From assembly GCA_034620365.1 (NCBI GenBank), contig JAQGEQ010000011.1:372001-436000 (forward strand): a DNA stretch of 64,000 nt. The letters run 5' to 3'. Position numbers and translations under genes: made by a program. This DNA is from Pegea sp. RAD2-039 (Eukaryota > Chordata > Thaliacea > Salpida > Salpidae). Below the pieces are notes generated by a model. It searched no databases. It saw only the letters and a program-made list of their open reading frames with translations, and was not told the DNA's origin. Shown in pieces: positions 25,833 to 36,566 of this stretch (position 1 is its first letter; each line of letters opens with the position of its first letter).

Positions 25833-28800
25833 TCATATGAATTTAGTTTGATTTAAAGCCTTCGAAGCCTGTGAATCATCCATCATTCTATTCCAATCCG
25901 TACTTCCAACAACAAAACCAACATCTCTCATTCTCTTCTGGTTTTGCCGTTCTTGCATATCAGCCCACCGAACCTATATCAAATGGTGATTAGACGAAAA
26001 CTGCATTTGTACTAGTTGCCTCCTTACCCGTTTCTTGCCAGGTGCAGAAGTTCTTGAAGTGTAATCTTCAGTGACACTGAGGAAATCGTCCATGCTCTGC
26101 TTGGATGTAATCTTTTTTACTCCATCTAGTTTATCTGTTTGTACAAGAGAGATTATAAAACTATTTGTAAGTTTTTCAAAAGGTATCGATGCTTAGAAAA
26201 GTCTTAATCAGTATTTAGTACTCGTGATTAGTTACATGATTTTAAAGGAGCTACTAGAAAGGTCATCAATTATCAGAAATCAAAATTTTCGGTTTAAAAT
26301 CGATAAATATGAATCGAAAATTGATTTTGACAACTCAAAAAAACTTTTAAAATCTATTCGCTTGTGATTGGTTGAAAGAAATGTAACAACTTGTAAAGCT
26401 GTGATTGAAACCAGTCAATTACGTCACATACCTAGACCAGCAGCCGACTTATCGCTGTCCCATTTGCTTTTCATCGCTTCCTGATAACAACATGTATATC
26501 AGTTTAAATGTTGAATTCAAAAGTAACAGTTATTGTGAATAGTTTCAAATATAGTTGAGAAATTGATATAAAAATGTCTCACTGAAGCAATGCGAGCTGT
26601 TTCATCAAGTTTCACTTTCTTAACTTCATTGTCTTCTACTTCAGCCTCTTCATCTGCACTTACATCAGCCATTTCAACCTTTAAATTCAATCGATAATTC
26701 AAAGTGAAGTTATGAGTAAAGAGTATCACTAACCTCAGTGATAGCAGAGTCTTGTAAAAGAGGTCGAAGATCAAGCTTGTTCATACTTTCAGGGGTAGTT
26801 TCCCAGTTTGAACTGATCTTTTTAATTTCATCTAATGTTCGATTGTGAATGTTACGAATAGCACATGTCTCAACACTGGAAGATAACTCGGCTACAAACG
26901 GCTGTGAGGAGAATTGAAATAAAAAGATAAGATAAATGATGTGTTCAAATCACTTACAACAAATCCTTTTTCTATAGCAGTCGTGTATGCGTTCCCAAAA
27001 TGAGAGATTTTGTCGTTAACTGCATCCATAATAATAAAAGTAAAATAACCATCTTCTAAAGTTTTATTAAACATCTTTTTTAAGTTTGTTCTATAAGATT
27101 CTTCAATATCTTTATCATATTCGTACTCTGTTAGCTACAAAAAGAAATGATGAAAATTGGAGGTTTCCAACAAACAAAATCTCACTCTTTTTGTTTCTAC
27201 TTGTCCAGTACTTTTATTAAAAATTTTCTTCTCCACTTCAGCAGTGAAATAATCATCCAAACACAGAACTCGAGGTGACACTTTGTGTTTATTCTCTTTA
27301 CGCTGAAAATATTTGATGAATCATTTGCTGTAATTAACAGCTGCATCTTACTCTAATGATTTTTGCAATGTGAGTCTTTCCACTTCCGGGAAGACCTCTT
27401 AAAAAAAGAGCAATCTGAAAGATGAGAAGTCATTTTAGGATGAGCAAATTTTTAAAAAGATCGATCTTACCCTAGGAGGTCTTGTAGAACGTCCAGGAGC
27501 TTCTAAAATATCATTCGCGTTTAAATTAAGCGATTTATTTAATGGAAGTCTCTCATTGGAGTAGAATGAGAAGGAGTGATCAGCAAGTGAAGGAGCCGGC
27601 TTCTCAGGAGCAGCTGATTCACTAAAATCATCAAAATATGATATTTATCTAACTATCAAGAACATACGTCACTGATTCAAGAGGTTGATTGCTCTTCAAA
27701 AGAAGATCAGTAGATTGTGGGATCGGATAAGGAAGTTCTCTCTCTTTTACTTGATTATCGGCCCCTCGTGACGTTCTGTACACAGCCCTGGTTACAAAGC
27801 CATCAATTGCTGACCACTTAGCCACTAACACTTGACGACGTTGCTGATTATTGTCGAGATGATCTTCTGTATGTCTCGGAAGAGGTCTTTTGATGGGAGG
27901 TGATCCTCTGCGGCGTCTTATAGGTGACCTCATCGACCTACGAGGTGATCGTGATCGATATCGCGATGATGACGTCATCCGATCGTTTATTGACTTCGAT
28001 GGTGAAGCCCTGAAGACGATTAGGGTAATTGGGGAGTGTAAAGGATCAGGGGCACCTACCGTCGTCGACGCGGCGACCGCGAGTTGCGTTTACGTCCCAT
28101 AGATCGATTCCGAAAATGGTCTCGAGGTGGTGGACAGTCTGGTCCTGGACTGAAACGAGAGTTGGGCATCGAGTCCGGGTATATGATCGGGTCGTTTGGT
28201 TTTATCCAAGGTCGCCCAGGAGGTCGAGGTGGGCCGGATCTTCTACAAATAAATGGGTTAATATAAATAATGTGGAGCTGGGACAAGTACTTGTCAAAGT
28301 CCGGGCAGCATTCACGAAGTTGGAGATCGATCTCTATTTGTCGTTTCCTCAGCATATTCAGATGATGTTTGATGGCAGCTTCTTTGTTTAGCAACGAGTC
28401 AGTACATCGACGACGCGCAGAAGGATCTTCGCCAAAGCGCGCGAACAATTCATTTGTTGACATCTGTTTGAGTTCGTGAAGTCGATGACGAAGTAGTTGA
28501 AGTTTATCAAGAGCTTCTTTTTGATGACGTTCGCATGTGACGCCTTTTCGTCGGAGTGCAATCACGTGATCGTCCCGACGCGGAAAGTCATCAATCATTG
28601 GACGACCTCTACGACGCGGTGGACGCCGATTCCAATCTTCTGTGATTGGAGGAGATGAGAAAAAAGGAGTTGGCAGGATTGCATCACCATCGCATGGATC
28701 TATAGGACGCTGTGGATTGAAATATCAGTTTAAAGATCTCGACGATGATGATGATCACTTACGTCATAATCAAGATGAGATGAAGAAGCTTCTAACGTGA

Positions 28801-31800
28801 TATCTTTTTCAACTTTCAAATCATCAAATCTTTCATTCGTCTCATTATCTTGTTGATTCTTCCTATAAATGCTACTCAGTAGGTCATGTGATCAATCGTT
28901 CTGCATCACTAACCGTTGAGCTTCAACCGGATTGATGACGTCATTAACAGCTGATAGCAACTTCTTTAAATCCCCTGTACTCACATCTTTCGCTTTGGCT
29001 ATGAAATCAGCAGCAGGGGCACCTACATCACTCCCCAACCCTGCAAATAGAAGCGTTCAACATCATTACGTCATAAACAGCGATTTACAATCAGCAATCA
29101 GTAGTGGGTTTTGATTGGACAGTGAAACGTCCAATGAGCAGGCTTGCTACTCGCAACACTACAATCTTCCGCCGTTTGTCCTTACCTATCATCTGTTCTC
29201 GTCTGTCACGTCGGTGACCGTAAAACTCATCTTCATGGATTCCATCTGCCACCTTCGGATTCCAACCATCACGATCAGGCCCACTGCCTCTATCCAGCGG
29301 GCCAGCCTTGAATTGCTGACCAAAATCTGGTCGGTTCTGTCTGGGCGCAAAGGGACGAGGAGATCTGACGTCACCACGTCCCGCAAACGCGGGGTTTCGT
29401 GGTAAACGACGTCTGTCATTGCCCCATACTTTGTCATACGATCTAACGTCGCCCTCGGCATCCCGAAGCTCAGGCTCTTTAACTCGGTAATTCCTTGCTT
29501 CACTTATGGTTGGTGATATCATTCCTATCTTGGGATCGTTTCTCGGATATTCAGGGCGCATTTTGTCCTTGTCCAGGTTCACTTCACTCAATCGCAGCAG
29601 TTTAGCACCTATTCCCTCACCCCCTGCACTAGAAGGTTTCGCCTTGTCCCCAACGAATGCATTTCTAATCGGAGGTTCTCTTTGCATTCGTATCCGATCG
29701 TCGAAACCAAAACTGTCTGGATCTTGCTCCCAATTTGGGGCAAAACTGGGGTTTGGGGGCTGATTGAAGGGCGGGGGGCCCTTGTTTATATTTGGTGGAT
29801 GTTGGGGAGCAAAATTTCTAGAATTTGATGGAGGAAACCGAGACTTATCGTGATCAAATGCAGACTTCTCGGTTTGATTTAGAGGTCTGCGATTGTTAGG
29901 AAACCGCAAGTTGTTGTTGCCATGGGGACGAGGTCCATCAAAGCGATTGGCGGGAAAATTGAATCGATGGTCATTGGAAGGGTTAGATTGAAAGTTTGGA
30001 GGATTGACTGAAACGGGCTCGTTTCGTGGGGGCTGTCTCTGGTTACTGGGGTACATGGGCTGGTTATAAGGTGGTCGAGACCGGTTAGAGGGCATTTGCA
30101 TGATTGAAGGATTGTTAAATCTAGATGGGGTCATTCTAACTTGCATTCTAGGCTCTTCACTCATCGATGGATTGCTTTGATTGAAGTTTCCATTAAAAGC
30201 TCGCTGTCTAGGACCTAGGTGACTGTTGTTGTTGTATTCAGAATTATTAAAATTATTTTGTTCATTTTGGTAGTTGGGATTATATGGTTGGAACTGGGAG
30301 TTGTTTTTGGGAGGTGGGTGGTTAGGTTCAAGTAGTGGAAGGTCTTTCTGGCAATCAGATAATTTATTTTGTAACTCCGTTATGTTAGATGAGATATTAT
30401 CAATTTCATTTTGGACTCTTTTTATTTTAGAGAGTTCCACGCTTTTCAGTTCCTGCCACTAAAGTAAAATAATCAGTTAATAGCGAATAGTTGCACCTTA
30501 ACAAGATGTGATTATCAACAAACACTTATTTACATGTTAACTCGACACTTAGAGATGACAATTTTCAAGTAAAAACTTGACAATTTTTCAATCAAAAACT
30601 GGCAGATGAACATCTGATTATTCTATAAAATTACTTTCAATCTCAATTTATCAAAAATATTTGTAGCATATCATGGTCAAAAGAAATAATTTTATAATAA
30701 TAAAATAAATATTTATGGCAAAAGCTAGAAGCAGCAAAACAATAATAAAAATAATCGCTAGTTAAGAAGCTAAAAACTAAGAATTTGAAAACTATAAATG
30801 AATTAGTGAAGAAAACTTCATGAGATCTATCTGATAACCTTTTTCCAGTTTTTTATAAGCTCTCATAAAACGATTTATTTACATCTAAAACTACTGAAAC
30901 TGAGTTTTATTTCACTGACTGATTTGTTAAATGTGTTAAAATAAAGCAAATAAAAAAATTATATTGAAAAGCATCAAAGTTAGTATATTCAGTTTGGTTT
31001 TGTGTCAAAAACACAACCTAAATATAACTTAATAAATAACAAATAAATATCATAAATATCGTCGCCATTCTATAACCGATTATTGGCATAAAATGACTTA
31101 TCTTAAAATCGACAAGTCTCAAAATATCTTTCTCCAAAAGTAGAGGTTGACAAAAATGTAATGAAATCAACTCTTACCTGAGCGTTATATCGTTCAAACA
31201 TGGATTTATTAGGATGATTTCTGTTCTCATTTGACCATTTGTTAAAGCTTTTTTCATCTTCATCCATTTTGGCCTGAAGTTTCTACAAATAGTTTCTGTT
31301 TTAGTTTTATTTTGAAAATAAACAATTTGAAGTACCCACAAAAAGATTTAATTAAAAAATATTTTCCCAAAAAGAAGTTTGTGAATAAATTTGTAAACTG
31401 TTCAAATGTGAACATCTTTTACTGAATCTTATTTCAAACATGAAATGGAATAATAAAACAAACCTGATGCTGCTGAATCATTTGTTGCACTTTTTGGTTA
31501 GATTGGTTTAACTGATTTTTCAAGTCATCAATAAACTTTGTCTGAAAATCATTTCAATTGTTTTAGTTTAAAAGATTTTTTGAAATGAGCTGATAGAATT
31601 GAAAAGTTCTGCAATTCAGGCAGCCGCTTGTAATTTCAAAACTTTAAACTATAATTCTTTTATTGTGCAATTATCTCAGTTGAAATAATGAGTCAACTTC
31701 TTTGCAATCATTATGATGTTTGTTTTTAGGCGATAACTTTTGATATAAGTATTTATATTCTTTAACATTTAGTAAAATTTTAAACGATTAAAACTCTGTT

Positions 31801-33219
31801 TTAGCTTTCTGAGCCACACCCTCAAAAATAAGACAGATATTAAAAAGTTTATTAGAGTCATTTAACTATTTTTTAGATGATACATCTAAACCTTTTCTTA
31901 TTTGTAATTAAAAGTACTTTTTAGAAATATTTTTGGCTAAAATTTAATTAATTTACCAACATGAGTTGTACTAGGTTTGTAATCTCAGCTTTTTTAGTAG
32001 GATCTTGTTTTCTTAAAGCTGACCAAAGTTTTAAATTTAATTATCATTTTGCTTGTGAGCCTTTTAAAAGATTAACTTAATTTGAATTCAAACTTTTAAA
32101 GTGGATTTAAATAATAGAGAAATATTTGATTTATGTTCACTAAAATTTTCTACCCTGAGATGTTTAAACAAATTCAATTGAAAAGTTTGCAAATTTTTAT
32201 GATAAAATTTCAAAAACATGAAAAAAACTTACATTTGAATCAATCAAATTTGAATTATTGTTAGCAACTGCACCTCCTCTTGAATCCGAAAGAAGATCAG
32301 AGCTAGACTCTATCAAAAAATATAAAAAGCAAAAATTGATAAGCAATTTTTAGTTAATAGCTTTCAGCTAAAAGAATATTTTATTTTCAAAAGTCATTTC
32401 CAAATACATAAAAACAAAATTAATATCTTACTATTTGCTTGTGCATACTCGTTGCTTATCTGCTGCCATCGTTCAATCTGTTGATTAGCCGACATCTGCA
32501 AGAACCAGTTTTCTCTAGTCAAAGCTTCTAGTCGAGTTTTTAAGGTAGGAGGAAGCTTCGTAAGTTCATTTACCCACCACTAGACAAATAAGTACATCTT
32601 TTGTCAATTTTTTTAACAAGAAACCCATCAAAATGACTTTAGAGTATATTAGATATTTATCACGAGAATTAGGTGCTACAAATGTTGACTACAATTCAAC
32701 CTAAGGATGCTAATTACCCTTTCCTTAGTGCTAGGAGGAGGTGGAGCCCCAGCCTCACTATCAGAAGGGGGTAGAGGAGGTTGTGAAGCTGGTGGTTGTC
32801 GAATAGTAGTCAATGCTTGGAAATGCCGGAACTGGCAAGTCTAAGAGATTTAAAAAAGGCTTTAGTAATTATACTAATCACCTCTTAATCTTCATGGCTT
32901 GGTCAAAATGATAAAAGAAATTGATTTTGTTTTTAAAAAAAAGTAAGAAAATGTTCTAAGATAATTTTGTTATTATTCATAATAATAATATTTAGATTAA
33001 ACTAAAAAAACATTCACTACTGACCTGAGGTGTTAAAAACTGTTGATACATCACAGGTGGGGGATTATTAAACTTTGCACTTTGATCAATTAATCTTGTG
33101 GGGACCATTTGACTAGATAAAGGGGTGAAGGCATGCATCACTAAATTGTTGTTATACATGTTTGGCTGCACTTGCCAATTAGCAATAGGGTTCCTAGGCT
33201 GGTTTTGTGCCCAAGACAT
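25833..33219 (-). CDS. YLPM1: YLPM1 (ZAP3) homologue, nuclear P-loop protein
   Basis: This is a nuclear protein that in vertebrates binds PP1 and RNA-processing factors and carries a putative nucleoside-kinase fold. Exons: 33219-33025, 32840-32718, 32579-32432, 32309-32233, 31541-31464, 31282-31178, 30458-29186, 29040-28914, 28862-28763, 28709-28291, 28242-28060, 28009-27668, 27621-27471, 27414-27352, 27302-27186, 27134-26958, 26901-26734, 26678-26583, 26480-26432, 26134-26028 and 25973-25833. They total 4239 nt (1412 aa plus TGA) and all phases agree. The N-terminal half is Gln/Pro/Asn-rich. The P-loop GLPGSGKTHIAK is at about 1114-1125, VLCLDDYF at about 1140-1147, and FTFIIMDAVNDK follows. 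These match the human protein closely (GLPGSGKTHVAK, LSLDDYF, FIILDAINDR). The C-terminal GKKRVRWADMQE carries the RVRW PP1-docking motif, and DVGFVVGSTDWNRM matches the human end. One possible alternative exon is discussed in the findings. Identity is very secure. Confidence 0.96.
26583..27414 (-). other. YLPM1: YLPM1 P-loop kinase-like domain
   Basis: Five short exons (27414-27352, 27302-27186, 27134-26958, 26901-26734, 26678-26583) encode the Walker A loop GLPGSGKT, LDDYFTAEVEK, EYEYDKDIEESYRTNLKKMF, FTFIIMDAVNDKISHF, PFVAELSSSVETCAIRNIHN and the acidic stretch ADEEAEVEDNEVKK. Order and spacing follow the human protein. The Asp of IIMDAVND is the likely Walker B-type residue, an inference from position. 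Confidence 0.95.
27668..28709 (-). other. YLPM1: YLPM1 Arg/Ser- and Pro-rich segment ahead of the kinase domain
   Basis: Three exons separated by 48- and 50-bp introns. They include RRPPRRRGRPMIDDFPRRDD, a helical block (HQKEALDKLQLLRHRLHELK), then GPPRPPGRPWIKP. RS dipeptide runs follow (RNSRSPRRRR, SSRYRSRSPRRSMRSPIRRR), typical of splicing-associated nuclear proteins. Base composition is far more GC-rich than the surroundings. Confidence 0.9.
29186..30458 (-). other. YLPM1: YLPM1 large low-complexity exon (Asn/Pro/Arg-rich)
   Basis: This is the longest exon in the window (1273 nt, about 424 codons). It opens with a short coiled coil (VQNEIDNISSNITELQNKL), then a long disordered stretch of Asn, Pro, Gln, Phe and Arg (for example FNNPSIMQMPSNRSRPPYNQ). 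It ends in Arg/Asp-rich sequence (EDEFYGHRRDRREQMI). It is an intrinsically disordered, prion-like tract of the kind found in RNA-granule proteins. The donor is ATAG|GTAAGG. Frames on the opposite strand here are shadows. Confidence 0.92.
31178..33219 (-). other. YLPM1: YLPM1 N-terminal exons, Gln/Pro-rich and helical
   Basis: The first exon starts MSWAQNQPRNPIANWQ and ends in PPPVMYQQFLTPQ. The second contains QPPLPPSDSEAGAPPPP. The third contains WWVNELTKLPPTLKTRLEA and ENWFLQMSANQQIERWQQ, a helical WW/Gln-rich block. The later ones (KNQLNQSNQKVQQMIQQHQ and EKSFNKWSNENRNHPNKSM) look coiled-coil-like. The start ATG at 33219 is chosen because it opens the frame 9-11 nt after a CTTAG 3' splice site, with no earlier ATG after that site. 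Confidence 0.88.
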
Positions 33220-34289
33220 AATTATTCTCTAAGACACAATTTATTTGAAATTTTGCATTATATAATCATTTATGGTTAAAATTTTGACCAACTAGATTAA
33301 AAAATAAAATAATAAAGATTATATACAAATGAAGAAAAATAAATCAAATTTTTGTGATTATCCCATAAAACTGAAGTCAAATATTTTAATATTTAATTAT
33401 AACTAAACATAAGTAAAATTACTTAAATAGAATGTAGAAAATATATAGAAAAGTATAATTAATCATTATGATTTAAATGTAATGAAAAATACTTTTTATT
33501 CAAATATTGCGAAAAAAAATGTTTTTAATTGGGTAACAAAATATAATTATAAAATATTAAAATAATTCTGAAGCTTTTAAACTACTCTTAGATCCAATGA
33601 AAAAAATATTATAGTTTATAAAAAGAATACAAAATATAAATAAAAAATTTACTAAAATTACAAAAATTCATATCATTATACAAAAGTCATAAAATATATC
33701 TTCCACAAAAATTAAGTTTTCTGCTAATTTAAATAAAACTTTTGATAACAATTAAAACTAAACAATTACTTGTAACTACAAAATTTTTTTTCAAAATTAA
33801 TACTTGTCTTTACCTTTTTAAATAAACAAAATTGAGTAAAAATAATCAACAAAAACTTGTTATAAATTAAGAAACCAAGGTTTTTGGAATAGCTCATAAT
33901 TTCATCTACTGATTTTTTTTTATAAAATTAATTAAACAACTTCTTAAAAGTCAAAAAATTATAAAAACCTTTTTTAAACAAGATAAAACTGATCCAGAAG
34001 CAAAACTAAAGCTTTTTGTGAAACAAACTAAAAACTAGTTTCTGAATTTGGTTAATAAAAATTAATCTTGGGTGTCTGCTTGATTAAATTTCTTTAAGTC
34101 ATTAAAAAAAACAATCTACAAATAACTAAAAATAAGTTTAAAATGAAAATAATAACACTTTAGAAACTAACTATGTACAACGATACAAAGCTACAAAAGT
34201 ATACTAGTGAGAAACATTTATACAGTGATTATAAGTAGAAAACTGTAAATACCATTTTAGTACAAACTAAAAAATAAAAAATATTGTAA
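33220..34289. other. YLPM1 upstream region
   Basis: About 1.1 kb of very AT-rich DNA directly upstream of the YLPM1 start codon. A pyrimidine-poor but acceptable 3' splice site (GTGTCTTAG on the minus strand, near 33229) lies about 10 nt before the ATG. No TATA box or initiator could be chosen with confidence. Confidence 0.5.
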
Positions 34290-34720
34290 AGCCTGCTTCG
34301 GCCGAGAAAGGCCAAGTTAGTTATGCTCAATGCCAAATGCTGTGAAATGGAAATGAAAAAATCTGTAGAGTTTCTTTCGTTCCTTCAAAACTGGGTTTTC
34401 TTCTCTATTCTTTATTTGTTTGCAAAGTAGGGAGCGCCATTAGGAGCGATTTCCTCCCAACTGCTTATTGATGTTTAACAATTTCATATTGCTCTTGCAA
34501 GTATCTTTAAGAAGGCGATAAGGACGGCCGACATTGCACTTGCCCTTTGGGATCCGTCATTTATTCTTTCAAGGGACATGTTCAAGATAGCGAAGCTAGC
34601 ACTAGCCTTTGCTTGCTTAGCATGCTGCACATTGTTATCGGACCGTTACGCCTTAAGACTTCCTTGTTTGAGAACTGTTGCTGCCACGTTAAACGTAATA
34701 TACGATTAAGACCATGGAAA
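34290..34720. other. GC-rich island upstream of YLPM1, possibly decayed coding or repeat sequence
   Basis: Composition here is much closer to 45-50% GC than the 25-30% of its flanks. It includes inverted GGCC blocks near 34308-34325 and CpG-containing words. Minus-strand translation shows long near-open frames (for example a stretch with AKASASFAILNMSLERINDG) broken by stops, plus a short SWEEIAPNGAPYFANK that faintly recalls a WW domain. I do not recognise a gene. It could be a promoter-associated island or non-coding first exon of YLPM1, an old processed pseudogene, or a transposon fragment. Confidence 0.4.
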
Positions 34721-35384
34721 TGAAAGAAGTTAAGTTTATTTTCGTTAGCTTTCGACAAAATCATTATACAAAGCACTTAGAAAATTTGTTAAATACCATT
34801 TCAACAACATTTTAAGTCTTTCATACACTGAAATTAAGAGCTATTTATGAATAGTAAAAATATTTAATCAACATAAATATGAACAATTGTTAGTCTTGTA
34901 TTAATATCTTTCTAAAATTATTTATAATAAGCACACACACTGCTACTAATGTTAGTTCTTGATACACTCTTCAACAGACAAGGCCTTATTCAGAGTCACA
35001 GAATAAGATAGTTCATGATATTTTAATATTAGCCAAAGAATTTTCATGAGATAACAGTTCACCATAACTAGCTTGCGCCTAATATTTCTAGCTTGTAAAC
35101 AAATTTGAAAATTTTTGCTAAAATGTCTGTATAGATGGAAACGATTATTTTAGAAATTTAAAATGAAAAATCTTTTGATATGTTCTATAGTTCAGTTGCA
35201 AAATCTCAATTGTTGATTTTTTACTAGATAAACACTATTTTCAATACTTATGTCATGCAAATTGCTTGCTACTTCTTAAAAGCCTGAGCTATTGTAGAGA
35301 TACTAATCATTTAAAAATTTATTTGGTCGAATATTATCTAGTATGTTAAGTTTAAAGTTAAGTAATACAACAAAGTTATGCAGC

Positions 35385-35652
35385 GGAAGATACGGACTGA
35401 TGTAGCTAGTCCAAGCTCGCGTTGCAGGAACTGCCAGAAAGACACTGAGTACAGTGACAAACTACATCCAACTCCGGCTCTAAATTTAGAGTTTTATGTC
35501 TCCTAAAAGCGTTGTTTTAAAACAGACTAACAAAGCCTTTCTATCTGGAATTCTATGGACATTTTTTTCTCAAATATTTGTCGACGTGGGCTCGAACCTG
35601 AGACCATCAGTGTGTTAGGCGGGCCTGATAATTGCTACACTACGGAGACGGA
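35385..35652 (-). mobile_element. Probable tRNA-Val-derived SINE, degenerate
   Basis: Read on the minus strand, 35652 to about 35578 resembles tRNA-Val(AAC). It has a GTCTCCGTAGTGTAGC 5' end (A-box region), the anticodon loop CTAACAC with anticodon AAC, and an exact B box GGTTCGAGCCC. Anticodon-stem and acceptor-stem pairing are broken, so it is not a working tRNA. Sequence downstream on the same strand (to about 35385) is also unusually GC-rich (for example GGAGTTGGATGTAGTTTGTC and GGACTAGCTACATCAGTCC), as expected of a SINE body. Direct repeats at the ends were not confirmed. The alternative is a simple tRNA pseudogene beside an unrelated GC-rich patch. Confidence 0.55.
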
Positions 35653-36552
35653 CAAGCAGAAACTGTGACAAGTAGACCGTAAATTGGTGCACCAAACGAT
35701 AAATGAAACATTTTTACATCTCACTGTGTCTTGCTTTGATGTTAACATCACCACTAAAAGCACATTTAGCATGACCGTTGTTGACCGAAGCAAGCCTTGC
35801 ATTATCAGTATCAAGTTGATGAAAGAAATTCCTAATCGACTTTTATTTCTAAATAGCTGAAATTAGTGAAATTTTTTTAAAGTCTTTGAGAAATAGAGGT
35901 TCACTATTTTGTGTATTTGCAATCGTCATTTAGATGTTAACTTAATTCTTAACTGTAACTTTTTATAATCAAATTTCTATACTAGAGATAAAATTTTTCA
36001 TCATTTGAAATATATCATTTGTATAACAGTTACCTTATGTTTAATTCATGAGTTTGTTACAGTTTTTAATTATCTTAATCATGAAAAGTCAGCATGGCAA
36101 TTATTATCAATCATATAAAAAATCAAGAACTTTTCGAATCAGTTTCATCAGAAATGTAGTTTTTCGAAGTTTACTAACCAAATAAAATGTAAATTAACAT
36201 ATTCTAGTTTGTAAAAGAGTGCAATCTACCAACTAAGTCTTACAGTACATAAAAAGATATGATTGAATTTATTTTAGGATTATTTAATGACTAATTCAAA
36301 GATATATTAATGTAAATACATTACTTTTGATTTATAATTTCAAGCCTTTTAAGTGCTAACTCCTTATTTATATATTTGAGTCAAAAGTTATTGCGGTAAA
36401 GAGGTAGAAGTGTTTCTAATCATAACTTCCCATAGAATTTCTTCATAAAGAGGATACTTTTTGTTAGCTATTAAATTCCAACTGCACGAATAAAATAAAT
36501 AAACATATTTAGTTAAACTTTTTAGAAGTGTATGTAATTTTTTTATTTAGCT

Positions 36553-36566
36553 TGACGTCATATTGG
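36553..36566. promoter_or_regulatory. CRE (TGACGTCA) immediately followed by an inverted CCAAT box
   Basis: TGACGTCA at 36553-36560 is followed after one base by ATTGG, the reverse of CCAAT, and TATATA appears about 15 bases further on. This is the classic make-up of a cAMP-responsive proximal promoter, but no gene start was found beside it. It lies between YLPM1 and the NAV 3' end. Confidence 0.35.

Noticed and set aside
28029..28391. 120-codon plus-strand open frame and several neighbours at 27890-30462
   Set aside because: They lie opposite the GC-rich YLPM1 exons and are shadows of the well-supported minus-strand coding frame.
29189..29503. 104-codon minus-strand frame overlapping the large YLPM1 exon
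   Set aside because: Out of frame with the phase-consistent YLPM1 exon that matches the family; a shadow.
35578..35652. Functional tRNA-Val gene
   Set aside because: The anticodon stem and acceptor stem do not pair, so only a tRNA-derived element or pseudogene is supported.
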